Shown here piece after piece: positions 51,833 to 62,463 of a stretch of DNA of 64,000 bases. Position 1 is the first letter of the stretch. Each line of letters starts with the position of its first letter. This DNA comes from Pseudomonas chlororaphis. GTDB lineage: Bacteria; Pseudomonadota; Gammaproteobacteria; Pseudomonadales; Pseudomonadaceae. Both the position numbers and the translations under genes were made by a program. The notes under the pieces are model-generated. The model worked only from the letters and a program-made list of their open reading frames with translations, was not told the DNA's origin and made no database searches. The stretch is from the NCBI RefSeq assembly GCF_003731765.1, contig NZ_MOAL01000002.1, forward strand, positions 496,001-560,000, in the 5' to 3' direction.

Positions 51833-52777
51833 TCAGTCCTGGGGCCAGAAGGCGCGAATTCCGGCTACGCCTTGAGCGCCGGCTGCCCAGGCCTGCTGGC
51901 ACTCGGCAGGTCCCACGCCGCCCAGCAGATACACCGGCTTGTTGAAGCCACTGATCAACTGTTCAGCCTGCTCCCAACCCAGGGGCTGGGCGTCTGGGTG
52001 GGTCTGGGTCGGTTGCACGGGTGACAGGGTGACGAAGTCCACGTCCATCTGCTGCGCCAGGGCCAACTCCTCAGCGTTATGGCAGGAAGCCGCCAACCAG
52101 CGATCCTTGCCAAAGGGCCGGCCCGCGCTGGCGTACTTGCGCAACTGGGCGGAGGTGATGTGCCAGCCCGCCGACGGAAAATCCCCCAGCCACTCGAACG
52201 GCCCCTTGAGCATCAACTGCGCCTTCCCGGCGCACAGGCCCACGGCATCCACCGCCAAGTCACGGTACTTCGGGTCATAACCACCGGGAGCACGCAACTG
52301 AATCAGCTTGCTGCCCTGGGCAATGGCCTTCTGCATACCGCGCAACAAGGTCGGGGTTTCCAGGCCTTCCGGGGTAATCAGGTAAAGCGCGGGTAAACGC
52401 GCGGCGGCGACAATCGGTTGATTGGCCGCTGGGAATTCATAGTCGGCCAGTTCACGAGGGCTGACCCAAGCCAGGGGTTGCCCCTCTGCGCCGTGGGGCT
52501 CGCCACTGAACGCCGAGACTTCCCAGACATCCAGCAACACCTGTTTGTCTGGGTAATCGTGTTGCACCTTGATCAGCGGGCGCGCCGTCTGCACGGCAAT
52601 GCCCAACTCTTCCTGCAGCTCACGGGCGAGCGCCGCTTGTACCGCTTCTCCGGCCTCGACCTTGCCCCCGGGGAATTCCCACAGGCCACCTTGATGCTGG
52701 GTATCGGCACGCCGGGCAATCAGGATATTGCCGCTGGCGTCACGGATAACGGCCGCAGCCACATGTACTCGTTTCAC
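51833..52777 (-). CDS. Nudix hydrolase fused to a ThiE/TenI-like domain
   Basis: A 314-residue two-domain protein. Residues 1-130 are a MutT-type Nudix domain; the Nudix box is GGKVEAGEAVQ...RELQEELGI. Residues 135-314 resemble thiamine-phosphate synthase (LPALYLITPEG, IQLRAPG, FVTLSPVQPT, LLGGVGPAEC). The fusion is known in Pseudomonas (PA4400). The usual TK catalytic pair reads TQTHPDA, so the ThiE half may not be an active synthase. Start is GTG 52777 with AGAGGAA upstream. Confidence 0.9.
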   Translation of the reverse strand: MKRVHVAAAVIRDASGNILIARRADTQHQGGLWEFPGGKVEAGEAVQAALARELQEELGIAVQTARPLIKVQHDYPDKQVLLDVWEVSAFSGEPHGAEGQPLAWVSPRELADYEFPAANQPIVAAARLPALYLITPEGLETPTLLRGMQKAIAQGSKLIQLRAPGGYDPKYRDLAVDAVGLCAGKAQLMLKGPFEWLGDFPSAGWHITSAQLRKYASAGRPFGKDRWLAASCHNAEELALAQQMDVDFVTLSPVQPTQTHPDAQPLGWEQAEQLISGFNKPVYLLGGVGPAECQQAWAAGAQGVAGIRAFWPQD

Positions 52778-52840
52778 CGCACTGTTTCCTCTGATCCGGC
52801 ATGGGGCCCAGCCCTCACGGGCCAGGCGTTGATAGGTGCG

Positions 52841-52864
52841 CCTCGCCGGCAAGCCGGCTCCTAC
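52841..52864. repeat. Single REP element upstream of the Nudix gene
   Basis: CCTCGCCGGCAAGCCGGCTCCTAC: a half REPIN between the Nudix gene and argJ. Confidence 0.8.
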
Positions 52865-52894
52865 AGGGGTGGAGCGGCGTTGCCGGGGAGAGGC

Positions 52895-54112
52895 TTAAGT
52901 GCGGTATTCGGCGTTGATTTTCACGTATTCGTGGGACAGGTCGGTGGTCCAGATGGTTTCGCTGCATGCGCCACGACCGAGTTCGATACGAATGGTGATC
53001 TCTTCCTGCTGCATCACTGCCGCCCCTTGGGCTTCCGTGTAGCTGGCCGCTCGGGCACCGCGGCTGGCGATGCACACTTCACCAAGGAACACGTCGATCT
53101 TGCTCACGTCCAGGTCGGCCACGCCGGCACGACCAACGGCTGCCAGGATGCGCCCCCAGTTCGGGTCAGAGGCAAACAGCGCGGTCTTGATCAAGGGCGA
53201 GTGAGCCACGGTGTAACCCACGTCCAGGCATTCCTGATGAGTGCCGCCGCCATTGACTTCAACGGTGACGAATTTGGTCGCGCCTTCGCCGTCGCGAACG
53301 ATGGCCTGAGCCACTTCCATGCACACTTCGAACACCGCTTGTTTCAACGCAGCGAACAGCGGGCCGCTGGCTTCGGTGATTTCCGGCAACGCAGCCTGAC
53401 CGGTGGCGATCAGCATGCAGCAATCGTTGGTGGAAGTGTCACCGTCGATGGTGATGCGGTTGAAGGACTTGTTGGCACCGTCCAGCAACAGGTTCTGCAA
53501 GACATCGCGGGAGACTTTGGCGTCGGTGGCGATATAGCCGAGCATGGTGGCCATGTTCGGACGGATCATGCCCGCGCCCTTGCTGATGCCGGTCACGGTA
53601 ATGGTCACACCCTCCTGCTGGAACTGACGGCTGGCGCCCTTGGGCAAGGTGTCGGTGGTCATGATCCCAGTGGCCGCAGCCGCCCAGTTGTCCACGGACA
53701 GATCGTCCAGGGCAGCCTGCAGGGCACCTTCGATTTTCTCGACCGGCAGTGGCTCACCGATCACACCCGTGGAGTACGGCAGCACTGCGCTGGCGTCGAC
53801 ACCGGTCAGCTCGGCCAGCTTGGCGCAGGTGCGGGTGGCAGCAGCCAGGCCTGGCTCGCCGGTACCGGCGTTGGCATTGCCGGTGTTGGTCAGCAGGTAA
53901 CGCACCGGACCTTGCACTCGTTGCTTGGCCAGGATCACCGGCGCGGCGCAGAACGCGTTGAGGGTGAACACGCCCGCCACGGTGGAGCCTTCGGCGCAGC
54001 GCATGACCACCACATCCTTGCGACCTGGGCGCTTGATGCCCGCCGAGGCGATACCGAGTTCAAAACCGGCAACCGGGTGCAACGTTGGCAACGGACCAAG
54101 ACCAACAGCCAT
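52895..54112 (-). CDS. argJ: Bifunctional glutamate N-acetyltransferase / amino-acid acetyltransferase
   Basis: A 405-residue ornithine acetyltransferase that recycles the acetyl group in arginine synthesis. The proenzyme cleaves itself before the nucleophilic Thr in [13 protein letters not shown]. Other family segments are [24 protein letters not shown], and the C-terminal [15 protein letters not shown]. In P. aeruginosa argJ is likewise beside secA. It follows secA at 122 bp with a terminator between. Confidence 0.97.
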   Translation of the reverse strand: MAVGLGPLPTLHPVAGFELGIASAGIKRPGRKDVVVMRCAEGSTVAGVFTLNAFCAAPVILAKQRVQGPVRYLLTNTGNANAGTGEPGLAAATRTCAKLAELTGVDASAVLPYSTGVIGEPLPVEKIEGALQAALDDLSVDNWAAAATGIMTTDTLPKGASRQFQQEGVTITVTGISKGAGMIRPNMATMLGYIATDAKVSRDVLQNLLLDGANKSFNRITIDGDTSTNDCCMLIATGQAALPEITEASGPLFAALKQAVFEVCMEVAQAIVRDGEGATKFVTVEVNGGGTHQECLDVGYTVAHSPLIKTALFASDPNWGRILAAVGRAGVADLDVSKIDVFLGEVCIASRGARAASYTEAQGAAVMQQEEITIRIELGRGACSETIWTTDLSHEYVKINAEYRT

Positions 54113-54172
54113 GAATGCGCTCCTCTTAACGTGATGTCAGCACCGTCGTCACAAAAGACGGTGTCTGGAATG

Positions 54173-54208
54173 GAAAAACGCCGCGACGGCTAAAGCCGGT
54201 CGCGGCGC
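54173..54208 (-). terminator. Terminator of secA
   Basis: On the minus strand CGCCGCGACCGGC-TTTA-GCCGTCGCGGCG is followed by TTTTTCC. It lies 27 bp past the secA stop, between secA and argJ. A second small stem CACCGTC / GACGGTG lies at 54141-54163. Confidence 0.8.
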
Positions 54209-54234
54209 GGGTGTTTCAATGTCTGGCAGAAATC

Positions 54235-56976
54235 TTAGCTGATCTGGCCGTGACAGTGTTTGTACTTCTTGCCCGAACCGCAGTAGCACAGTTCGTTGCG
54301 GCCCAGCTTCTGTTCATTGCGCACCGGTGCGGTAGCCAGGGCTACATCCACATCGACACCTTCTTCCAGGGCTTGCGGCTGATCCAGGCCCGGAGCCTCG
54401 GCGTGCTCGAACTGCATGCGAGCGGCCAGGGCTTCGGCTTCCTGACGCAGGCGCGCCTCTTCTTCGATCGGATCTTCGCGGCGTACCTGAACGTGGGACA
54501 ACACACGGATCGAGTCGCGCTTGATGGAATCCAGCAGTTCGGAGAACAGGGTGAAGGACTCGCGCTTGTACTCTTGCTTCGGGTTCTTCTGCGCGTAACC
54601 ACGCAGGTGAATACCGTGGCGCAGGTGGTCCATGGTCGACAGGTGGTCTTTCCACAGGTCGTCCAGTACGCGCAGTACGATCTGTTTCTCGAAGGAGCGC
54701 AGTGCTTCGGCACCGGCCTGGTCTTCTTTCTCGTTGTACGCAGCGATCAGCTCATTGAGCAGCTTTTCGCGCAGGGTTTCTTCGTACAGGTGATCGTCTT
54801 CATCGAGCCATTGCTGGATCGGCAGGCTGACACCGAAGTCGCTCTGAATGGTGGCTTCCAGACCGGCAACGTCCCACTGCTCTGGCAGCGATTGCGGCGG
54901 AATGTGCGCACTGATGGTGGCGTTGAGCACGTCCTGGCGGAAGTCAGCGATGGTTTCGCCAATGTTGTCCGCAGCCAGCAACGTGTTGCGCATGTGATAG
55001 ATCACTTTACGCTGCTCGTTGTTGACGTCGTCGAACTCCAGCAATTGCTTGCGGATGTCGAAGTTGCGCCCTTCTACCTTGCGCTGAGCCTTCTCGATGG
55101 CGTTGGTCACCATGCGGTGCTCGATCGCCTCGCCGGATTGCATGCCCAGGGCCTTCATGAAGTTCTTCACCCGGTCAGAGGCGAAGATGCGCATCAGGCT
55201 GTCTTCCAGGGACAGGTAGAAACGGCTGGAACCGGCGTCACCCTGACGACCGGCACGGCCACGCAGCTGGTTGTCGATACGACGGGATTCGTGACGTTCG
55301 GAAGCAATCACCTGCAGGCCGCCCGATTCGAGCACTTGCTGGTGGCGCTTCTGCCAGTCGGCCTTGATCTGGGCGATCTGCTCTGGAGTCGGGTCTTCCA
55401 GGGAAGCCACTTCCACTTCCCAGTTGCCGCCCAGGAGAATGTCCGTACCACGACCGGCCATGTTGGTGGCGATGGTCAGGGCGCCCGGACGACCGGCCTG
55501 GGCAATGATTTCAGCTTCTTTTTCGTGGAACTTGGCGTTCAGGACCTTGTGCTCGATGCCTTCCTGATTGAGCAGATTGGACATGTGCTCGGAGGTTTCG
55601 ATGGTCGCGGTGCCGACCAGCACCGGACGGCCCTGGGTCATGCATTCCTTGATGTCGTTGATGATCGCGGCGTATTTCTCGTCGGCGGTCAGGAACACCA
55701 GATCGTTGTAGTCCTTACGCGCCAACGGCTTGTTCGGCGGAATCACCATCACTTGCAGACCGTAGATCTGATGGAATTCGAAGGCTTCGGTGTCCGCGGT
55801 ACCGGTCATGCCGGACAGCTTGGTGTAAAGACGGAAATAGTTCTGGAACGTGGTCGACGCCAGGGTCTGGCTTTCGGCCTGGATGTTCAGGTTTTCCTTG
55901 GCTTCGATGGCCTGGTGCAGGCCCTCGGACAAGCGACGACCCGGCATGGTACGACCGGTGTGTTCGTCCACCAGGACCACTTGGCCATCCTGCACGATGT
56001 ATTCGACGTTGCGATGGAACAGCTTGTGGGCACGCAGGCCGGCATAAACGTGGGTCAGAAGGCCCAGGTTATGCGCCGAGTACAGGCTCTCGCCCTCGGC
56101 CAGCAGACCGACCTGGGTGAGCATCTCTTCGATGTACTGGTGACCGGCTTCGTTGAGTTCGACCTGGCGGGTCTTCTCGTCAACGCTGAAATGACCTTCT
56201 TTGGTCACAACGCCTTCCACTTCCTCGATGTGTTGCTCGAGGCGCGGAATCAGTTTGTTGATTTCGATGTACAGGCGCGAGCTGTCCTCGGCCTGGCCGG
56301 AAATGATCAGTGGCGTACGGGCTTCGTCGATCAGGATGGAGTCGACTTCGTCGATCACGGCGAAATTCAGTTCACGCTGGAATTTTTCTTCCATGCTGAA
56401 CGCCATGTTGTCGCGCAGGTAGTCGAAACCGAATTCGTTGTTGGTGCCGTAGGTGATGTCGGCAGCATAGGCCGCGCGTTTTTCTTCCGGCGGCTGGAAC
56501 GGCGTGACCACGCCGACCGTCAGGCCGAGGAATTCGTACAGTGGACGCATCCAGTTGGCGTCGCGGCGCGCCAGGTAGTCGTTCACGGTCACAACGTGCA
56601 CGCCCTTGCCGGACAATGCGTTGAGGTAAACGCCCAGGGTGGCTACCAGCGTCTTGCCTTCACCGGTGCGCATCTCGGCGATCTTGCCTTCGTGCAAGGT
56701 CATGCCACCGATCAGCTGTACGTCGAAGTGGCGCATACCCATGACGCGCTTACCGGCTTCGCGGGCAACCGCAAAGGCTTCGGGAAGCAGCTTGTCGAGG
56801 GTTTCACCTTTGGCTATGCGGTCCTTGAACTCTTGGGTCTTGGCACGCAATTGATCGTCCGAAAGGGCCACCATTTGCTCTTCGAAGGCATTGACGATCT
56901 GTACCGTCTTGAGCATGCGTTTGACTTCACGCTCGTTCTTGCTTCCAAAAAGTTTCTTTAACAAAGGCGCAAACAT
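54235..56976 (-). CDS. secA: Preprotein translocase ATPase SecA
   Basis: A 913-residue motor that pushes preproteins through SecYEG. It starts [20 protein letters not shown]. Nucleotide-binding motif is [17 protein letters not shown]-like DEVDSIL and the C-terminal zinc-binding [17 protein letters not shown] follow. ATG 56976 is preferred over an upstream in-frame ATG at 56994. The gene is monocistronic, with terminators on its downstream side. Confidence 0.98.
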   Translation of the reverse strand: MFAPLLKKLFGSKNEREVKRMLKTVQIVNAFEEQMVALSDDQLRAKTQEFKDRIAKGETLDKLLPEAFAVAREAGKRVMGMRHFDVQLIGGMTLHEGKIAEMRTGEGKTLVATLGVYLNALSGKGVHVVTVNDYLARRDANWMRPLYEFLGLTVGVVTPFQPPEEKRAAYAADITYGTNNEFGFDYLRDNMAFSMEEKFQRELNFAVIDEVDSILIDEARTPLIISGQAEDSSRLYIEINKLIPRLEQHIEEVEGVVTKEGHFSVDEKTRQVELNEAGHQYIEEMLTQVGLLAEGESLYSAHNLGLLTHVYAGLRAHKLFHRNVEYIVQDGQVVLVDEHTGRTMPGRRLSEGLHQAIEAKENLNIQAESQTLASTTFQNYFRLYTKLSGMTGTADTEAFEFHQIYGLQVMVIPPNKPLARKDYNDLVFLTADEKYAAIINDIKECMTQGRPVLVGTATIETSEHMSNLLNQEGIEHKVLNAKFHEKEAEIIAQAGRPGALTIATNMAGRGTDILLGGNWEVEVASLEDPTPEQIAQIKADWQKRHQQVLESGGLQVIASERHESRRIDNQLRGRAGRQGDAGSSRFYLSLEDSLMRIFASDRVKNFMKALGMQSGEAIEHRMVTNAIEKAQRKVEGRNFDIRKQLLEFDDVNNEQRKVIYHMRNTLLAADNIGETIADFRQDVLNATISAHIPPQSLPEQWDVAGLEATIQSDFGVSLPIQQWLDEDDHLYEETLREKLLNELIAAYNEKEDQAGAEALRSFEKQIVLRVLDDLWKDHLSTMDHLRHGIHLRGYAQKNPKQEYKRESFTLFSELLDSIKRDSIRVLSHVQVRREDPIEEEARLRQEAEALAARMQFEHAEAPGLDQPQALEEGVDVDVALATAPVRNEQKLGRNELCYCGSGKKYKHCHGQIS

Positions 56977-57166
56977 ATCGGCAGGATCTTCCACACATAG
57001 GGTTGGAGGGCGGCCCCGTGAGTCGCCCGAGCAGCCCTCATGGCCGCATGCGAACGAGCATTCTACCCGGAAACGATGGTGAGGAAAGTGGCGTTATTCC
57101 ACGATGCTGGCACAGCGCTGTGACGGGGCTCACCTAAAATAAGGTCTTTTGGCTGAACTTCAACCC

Positions 57167-57184
57167 CAACTTCCCTAGAAGTTG
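57167..57184 (+). other. Small hairpin upstream of dciA
   Basis: CAACTTC-CCTA-GAAGTTG lies in the 309-bp gap between secA and dciA. A TAAAAT at 57134-57139 could be a -10. The rest of the gap shows nothing I recognise. Confidence 0.35.
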
Positions 57185-57285
57185 TGTATTGCATCGACCC
57201 TCAAGGTTCGACGCAAAAGCGATGGGCAAGGTGCAGCAGGCGCTTTCTGCTACCATGCGCGCTCTGTAACTTCAGGTTTCTGACT

Positions 57286-57741
57286 ATGGCATTTCGCCCT
57301 CTTACGGCACGCGCACCCGCCGTTCTCCTTCGCGAAGCCAAGCCTCTTAAAGCCATACTCGGCCATGCCCAGCGCCTGGCGCATTTGCAGCGCTTGCTGG
57401 AAAGCCAGTTGCAACCGGCGGCTCGTGAGCATTGCCATGTAGCGTCCTGGCGCGAAGGCAGCCTGCTGCTGATCGTCACCGACGGCCATTGGGCGACCCG
57501 CCTGCGCTACCAGCAAAAACGCCTGCAACGGCAACTGGTGGAGTTTCAGGAGTTCGCCAGCCTGACCCGCATTCTGTTCAAGGTGCAACCGCCCACGGTG
57601 CAGCATGGCGCTGCCAGCCACACCATGGACTTGTCGAGTAGCGCCGCGCAAACCATCCAGGCCACCGCCGACGGCATCAGCGACCCCAACCTGCGGGCCG
57701 CGCTGGAACGACTGGCCAGCCACGCCAAGTCCAAAGCCTGA
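57286..57741 (+). CDS. dciA: DciA-type helicase loader (DUF721)
   Basis: A 151-residue protein. In bacteria without DnaC/DnaI, DciA loads DnaB at origins. The N-terminal region MAFRPLTARAPAVLLREAKPLK is basic, and the DUF721 domain (VASWREGSLLLIVTDGHWAT, LRYQQKRLQRQL) follows to about residue 105; a flexible C-terminus follows. The adjacency to secA matches PA4403-PA4405. ATG 57286 is chosen; the frame goes back to 57184. It is convergent with the HerA-type ATPase, 10 bp apart. Confidence 0.9.
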   Translation: MAFRPLTARAPAVLLREAKPLKAILGHAQRLAHLQRLLESQLQPAAREHCHVASWREGSLLLIVTDGHWATRLRYQQKRLQRQLVEFQEFASLTRILFKVQPPTVQHGAASHTMDLSSSAAQTIQATADGISDPNLRAALERLASHAKSKA

Positions 57742-57751
57742 GGCCGCTGGC

Positions 57752-59245
57752 TCAGCGACGCTTACTGCCGCCCAATAAAGAGCCCATCAAGCCCCGCACC
57801 AATTGCCGCCCCAATTGATTGGCGGCCTGGCGCATGGCCGACTTCAGCGCCTGGCCTGCGGCAGTGCCGAGAAACTCTCCGGCACGGTCAGCCAGGCTCG
57901 GCTCCTCGGCGACGGGCGCGCCCGGCTTGGCCTGCGCCTCGGCGTTCGGCGCCAGGTCCTTGCGCCCCATCAGCACTTCATAGGCAGACTCGCGGTCGAT
58001 CGGCTTGTCATAACGCCCGAGCAATGGCGAACCCGCAATCAGCGCCGCCCGTTCAGCCTCGCTCAGCGGCCCGATCCGTGATTGCGGCGGTGCCACCAGC
58101 ACCCGCTGCACCATCGCCGGCGTACCCTTGTCCTGCAACGTGCCCACCAGGGCCTCGCCGATCCCCAGTTCGGTCAACACCGACAGGGCATCGAAGTCCG
58201 GATTGGGCCTGAAGCCATCGGCCACGGCCCGCAGGGATTTCTGCTCCTTGGCAGTGAATGCGCGCAAACCGTGCTGGACGCGCAAGCCCAACTGCGCCAG
58301 GACGTCGTCCGGCAAATCCCCCGGAGACTGAGTAACGAAATACACCCCGACGCCCTTGGAACGAATCAAACGCACCACTTGCTCCAGGCGCTCTTGCAGG
58401 GCTTTGGGCGTTCCAGCAAATAAAAGGTGGGCTTCGTCAAAAAACAATGCCAGCAAGGGCTTTTGTGCGTCGCCGCGCTCGGGCAACTGTTCGAACAGTT
58501 CAGCCAGCAGCCAGAGCAGGAAGGTCGCGTACACCTTCGGTGCCTCATGCACCAGGCGGCTGGCATCGAGCAGATGGATCCGGCCACGGCCATCAGCCGC
58601 CGGTTGCAGGATGTCCTCCAATTGCAGGGCCGGCTCGCCGAACAGGGCTTCGGCGCCCTGCTGTTCGAGAATCGCCAGGCGCCGCAACAACGCCTGGCTG
58701 GAGCCAGTGGTCATCAAGGCCGCGTCATCGCCCAACAACTCAGGCTGCTCCTTGAGATGGTTGAGCAACGCCTTGAGGTCTTTCAGATCCAGCAGCAACA
58801 GCCCTTCACGGTCCGCCACCTTGAACGCGGCATACAGCGCCGATTGCTGGCTGTCGGTCAGTTCCAGCAGGCTGCCCAGCAACAACGGCCCCATTTCACT
58901 CAAGGTGGTGCGCAACGGATGGCCGGATTGCCCATGGATATCCCACAGCGTCACCGGATACGCCTGGGGTTTGTGATTGAGCCAGGGCATGCCGGCAATC
59001 CGCTCGGCGATCTTGCCCTGGGGGTTCCCTGCCGCCCCCAGCCCGCACAGGTCGCCCTTGATATCTGCCGCGAACACCGCCACGCCAGCATCGCTGAAGG
59101 CCTCCGCCAGGCGTTGCAGGGTAACGGTCTTGCCGGTCCCCGTAGCACCGGCCACCAGGCCATGGCGATTGGCCAGGCTCATGGCCTGGGCGATAGGTTG
59201 CCCTGCGAGGTCGGCACCAATAACGAGTTGCAATGAATCAGGCAT
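57752..59245 (-). CDS. HerA/YjgR-type ATPase (DUF853)
   Basis: A 497-residue P-loop ATPase of the HerA-FtsK group. Walker A is VAGATGTGKTVTLQ at about residue 30, and Walker B is LLALFFDEAHLLF. AGTPKALQERLEQVVRLIRSKG and YFVTQSPGDLP are the family segments. The C-terminus is a Gly/Arg-rich low-complexity tail (QLVRGLMGSLLGG). The biological role of YjgR is unknown. ATG 59245 (MPDSLQLVIG) is preferred to ATG 59257; both are possible. Confidence 0.9.
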   Translation of the reverse strand: MPDSLQLVIGADLAGQPIAQAMSLANRHGLVAGATGTGKTVTLQRLAEAFSDAGVAVFAADIKGDLCGLGAAGNPQGKIAERIAGMPWLNHKPQAYPVTLWDIHGQSGHPLRTTLSEMGPLLLGSLLELTDSQQSALYAAFKVADREGLLLLDLKDLKALLNHLKEQPELLGDDAALMTTGSSQALLRRLAILEQQGAEALFGEPALQLEDILQPAADGRGRIHLLDASRLVHEAPKVYATFLLWLLAELFEQLPERGDAQKPLLALFFDEAHLLFAGTPKALQERLEQVVRLIRSKGVGVYFVTQSPGDLPDDVLAQLGLRVQHGLRAFTAKEQKSLRAVADGFRPNPDFDALSVLTELGIGEALVGTLQDKGTPAMVQRVLVAPPQSRIGPLSEAERAALIAGSPLLGRYDKPIDRESAYEVLMGRKDLAPNAEAQAKPGAPVAEEPSLADRAGEFLGTAAGQALKSAMRQAANQLGRQLVRGLMGSLLGGSKRR

Positions 59246-59441
59246 TTTGTCACCCATGGTTAATCTTTAGCCCTGCACGGTCGATATGGATAAGCGATGG
59301 ACCAGATATATCTGAACTTAAGGTCGGACAATCCTCTAGGGAAAGATGGAAATATCAGAGTACTTTCACCGGCGCCTATTTTGCGCGCTTTTCAGCCTTG
59401 CGCACCTTGGACCTTCAAGACCTTAGCGGACACCCCAAGCC

Positions 59442-61331
59442 ATGAACAAGAATTTGCGTTTCAGTCACAAGATCCTGCTTGCCGCCTCGCTGATCGTCAT
59501 CGCTGCTTTTGCCCTGTTCACGCTCTACAACGATTACCTGCAGCGCAACGCCATCCATAAAAACCTGGATAACTACCTGCAGGAAATGGGCGACGTCACA
59601 GCGAAGAACATCCAGACCTGGCTCGCCGGCCGCGGCCTGCTGGTGGAGAACCTGGCCCAAGCCGTTGCCCTTAATTCCGAGCCTGGCAACGTCAGCCAGC
59701 TGTTGGTGCAAAAAGCCATCAGCTCGACTTTTATGGGCGCCTACCTGGGCAGCCAGGACGGCAGCTTTATCATGCGTCCGGAAAGCAAGATGCCGGATGG
59801 CTATGATCCCCGTGCACGCGCCTGGTACAAGACCGCCGAAAGCACCAACGGCTCGGCCCTGACCGAACCCTATATCGACCTGGCCACCGGCCAGTTGGTG
59901 ATTTCCATCGTCGACAGCGTGCTCAAGGGCGGGCAGAGAATCGGCGTGGTAGGGGGCGACCTGAGCCTGCAAGTGATCGCCGAAACCATCAATGCCCTGA
60001 ACTTCAACGGCATGGGCTATGCGTTCCTGGTCAGCGCGGACGGCAAGATCCTGGTGCACCCGGACAAGAACCTGGTGATGAAAACCCTCAAGGACGTCTA
60101 CCCCCAGGACACCCCACGCATCAGCAGCGATCTCAGTGAAATCCAGGTCGACGGCCAGTCGCGGATTGTCACCTTCACCCAGATCAAAGGCCTGTCCTCG
60201 GTCAACTGGTACATCGGCCTCTCCGTGGACAAGGACAAAGCCTACGCGGCGCTCAGCGAGTTCCGCACCTCAGCCATTATTGCCACCCTGATTGCCGTGG
60301 CCATCATCATTGCCCTGCTCGGCATGCTGATCCGCGTATTGATGCAGCCCCTGCACGTCATGACCCGCGCCATGCAGGACATCGCCGACGGCGAAGGCGA
60401 CCTGACCCGGCGCCTGAACATCCACAATCAAGACGAATTCGGCACCCTGGGTAACGCATTCAACCGCTTTGTCGAGCGCATCCACGGCTCGATCCGCGAA
60501 GTGTCTTCAGCCACCGAGCAGGTCAATGAAGTCGCCTTGCGGGTGGTCAGCGCCTCCAACTCCTCGATGCTCAACTCCGATGAGCAGGCCAGCCGCACCA
60601 ACAGCGTGGCCGCCGCGATCAATCAACTGGGTGCCGCCGCCCAGGAAATTGCCCGCAACGCCGCCCAGGCCTCGCAACAGGCCAGCGACGCACGCAACCT
60701 CGCCGAAGATGGCCAGCAAGTGGTGGACCGCAGTATCCAGGCGATGCACCAGCTGTCGGAGATGATCAGTGCCTCCAGCAGCAATATCGAAACCCTGAAC
60801 AGCAAAACGGTGAACATCGGGCAGATCCTCGAAGTGATCACCAGCATCTCCCAGCAAACCAACCTGCTGGCCCTCAACGCCGCGATCGAAGCGGCCCGGG
60901 CCGGTGAGGCCGGACGTGGCTTTGCGGTGGTGGCCGATGAAGTACGCAACCTGGCGCACCGCACCCAGGAATCGGCGCAGCAGGTGCAGACCATGATCGA
61001 AGAGTTGCAGGTCGGGGCTCGGGAATCGGTGGGCACCATGAGCACCAGCCAGCGCCACAGCCTGGACAGCGTAGAGATTGCCAATCAGGCGGGAGAGCGG
61101 TTGAACAGCGTGACCCAGCGCATTGGCGAGATCGACGGCATGAACCAATCGGTCGCGACCGCCACCGAGGAACAGACCTCGGTGGTGGAATCCATCAACA
61201 TGGACATCACCGAGATCAACACCCTCAACCAGGAAGGCGTGGAAAACCTGCAGTCCACCCTGCGGGCGTGCTCCGACCTGGAGCAGCAAGCATCGCGCTT
61301 GAAGCAACTGGTGGGCAGTTTCAGGATTTGA
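59442..61331 (+). CDS. Amino-acid chemoreceptor, PctA/PctB type
   Basis: A 629-residue receptor, the length of PctA, with near-identical layout: membrane helix near 10-32, dCache domain, second helix near 280-302, HAMP, signalling domain. The amino-acid motif of dCache_1AA domains is present: [15 protein letters not shown] and VVGGDLSLQ, carrying the Tyr, Arg, Trp, Tyr and Asp residues that hold the amino and carboxyl groups of the ligand. The tip [23 protein letters not shown] segment ([19 protein letters not shown]) is intact. Its place upstream of purU-mvaT-sbcB matches the pctB/pctA locus of P. aeruginosa. Confidence 0.93.
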   Translation: MNKNLRFSHKILLAASLIVIAAFALFTLYNDYLQRNAIHKNLDNYLQEMGDVTAKNIQTWLAGRGLLVENLAQAVALNSEPGNVSQLLVQKAISSTFMGAYLGSQDGSFIMRPESKMPDGYDPRARAWYKTAESTNGSALTEPYIDLATGQLVISIVDSVLKGGQRIGVVGGDLSLQVIAETINALNFNGMGYAFLVSADGKILVHPDKNLVMKTLKDVYPQDTPRISSDLSEIQVDGQSRIVTFTQIKGLSSVNWYIGLSVDKDKAYAALSEFRTSAIIATLIAVAIIIALLGMLIRVLMQPLHVMTRAMQDIADGEGDLTRRLNIHNQDEFGTLGNAFNRFVERIHGSIREVSSATEQVNEVALRVVSASNSSMLNSDEQASRTNSVAAAINQLGAAAQEIARNAAQASQQASDARNLAEDGQQVVDRSIQAMHQLSEMISASSSNIETLNSKTVNIGQILEVITSISQQTNLLALNAAIEAARAGEAGRGFAVVADEVRNLAHRTQESAQQVQTMIEELQVGARESVGTMSTSQRHSLDSVEIANQAGERLNSVTQRIGEIDGMNQSVATATEEQTSVVESINMDITEINTLNQEGVENLQSTLRACSDLEQQASRLKQLVGSFRI

Positions 61332-61341
61332 AGGAAGGGCC

Positions 61342-61533
61342 TCAGGGCCCTTTCGGCGGCAAGCCGGCTCCTACTGGCGGGGGCTCTTGCTGCAACTGCT
61401 CCCACAACTCGGCGGCGCCAGGAAACTCGGTGCCGTCGTCAGCATTCAGCTCATCCGGATCGTAACGGCTCAGGCAGCCCTCGCCGAGGGTGGCCGGGGC
61501 CTGGGAAGTGGCTTTATCCAATGGATCGGTCAT
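61342..61533 (-). CDS. Small hypothetical protein whose 3' end runs through a REP element
   Basis: A 63-residue reading frame from ATG 61533 with GAGGTC upstream. The body (MTDPLDKATSQAPATLGEGC, then SRYDPDELNADDGTEFPG) is acidic and has no recognised domain. The last residues (VGAGLPPKGP) are encoded by a REP palindrome. Composition suggests a real gene, but short frames in this GC-rich DNA are easily false. Confidence 0.5.
   Translation of the reverse strand: MTDPLDKATSQAPATLGEGCLSRYDPDELNADDGTEFPGAAELWEQLQQEPPPVGAGLPPKGP
61354..61375. repeat. Single REP element
   Basis: CGGCGGCAAGCCGGCTCCTAC, the core Pseudomonas REP sequence, just downstream of the chemoreceptor and overlapping the end of the small ORF. 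Confidence 0.8.
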
Positions 61534-61552
61534 AGGGCTGACCTCGTGACGT

Positions 61553-61597
61553 AAAAAACCAGGAACGGGATATTGAACCCCGCTCCTGGTTTTTTTC
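61553..61597. terminator. Terminator between purU and the small ORF
   Basis: AAAAAACCAGGAACGGG / CCCGCTCCTGGTTTTTTT with one mismatch; strong on both strands. It lies 18 bp past the purU stop. Confidence 0.9.
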
Positions 61598-61614
61598 AAT
61601 CAGAACACCTTCAA

Positions 61615-62463
61615 TCAGAACACTACGGTCTTGTTGCCGTGTACCAGCACTCGGTCTTCCAGGTGATAACGCAGGCCGCGAGCCAGCACCATCTTCTCGA
61701 CGTCACGGCCAAAACGCACCATGTCCTCGATGCTGTCGCTGTGGCTGACACGCACCACGTCCTGCTCGATGATCGGGCCGGCATCCAGCTCTTCCGTGAC
61801 GTAGTGGCAAGTGGCGCCAATCAACTTCACGCCGCGCAACGATGCTTGGTGATAAGGCTTGGCACCGACGAACGACGGCAGGAAGCTGTGGTGGATGTTG
61901 ATGACCTTGTGCGCGTACTCGCTGCACAGTTCCGGCGGCAGAATTTGCATGTAGCGGGCCAGGACCACCACCTCAGCATCGTGCTGCTTGACCAGGCGCG
62001 AGACCTCGGCGAACGCCGGCTCTTTATCCTGTGGATTGACCGGCACGTGGTAGTACGGAATACCGTGCCACTCAACCATGCTGCGCAGATCGTTGTGGTT
62101 GGAAATCACACAGGAAATTTCGCAATCCAGTTCATCGCTGTGCCAACGGTGCAACAAGTCGGCCAGGCAATGGGATTCGCGGCTGGCCATCAACACCACG
62201 CGTTTTTTCTCGGCGGTGTCGGTAATACGCCAATCCATCGAAAACTCTTCGGCAATCGGCGCGAAGGCCTCGCGAAACGCTTCCAGACCGAACGGCAACG
62301 AATCGGCACGAATCTCGTGGCGCATGAAGAACCAACCACTGAGGTTGTCCGAGTGGTGGCTCGCTTCGGTGATCCAACCGTTGTGGGAGGCCAGAAAGTT
62401 ACTGACTTTGGCAACGATGCCAACGCGGTCAGGGCAAGAAATCACCAACCGGAAAGTGCGCAT
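61615..62463 (-). CDS. purU: Formyltetrahydrofolate deformylase
   Basis: A 282-residue enzyme that hydrolyses 10-formyl-THF to formate and THF, balancing one-carbon pools. An N-terminal ACT domain (RLVISCPDRVGIVAKVSNFL) is followed by a formyltransferase domain with VINIHHSFLPSFVGAKPY, the Asn/His/Asp catalytic site including GATCHYVTEELDAGPII. ATG 62463 is chosen over an upstream in-frame start. It is one of the genes that keep this region in line with P. aeruginosa PA4314. Confidence 0.97.
   Translation of the reverse strand: MRTFRLVISCPDRVGIVAKVSNFLASHNGWITEASHHSDNLSGWFFMRHEIRADSLPFGLEAFREAFAPIAEEFSMDWRITDTAEKKRVVLMASRESHCLADLLHRWHSDELDCEISCVISNHNDLRSMVEWHGIPYYHVPVNPQDKEPAFAEVSRLVKQHDAEVVVLARYMQILPPELCSEYAHKVINIHHSFLPSFVGAKPYHQASLRGVKLIGATCHYVTEELDAGPIIEQDVVRVSHSDSIEDMVRFGRDVEKMVLARGLRYHLEDRVLVHGNKTVVF

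Noticed and set aside
54211..56961. 916-codon frame antisense to secA
   Set aside because: secA is certain; the reverse frame lacks any recognisable motif and is a known effect of third-position GC bias. The same holds for the long frames opposite gcvP, aspS, panE/kinase and tolA.
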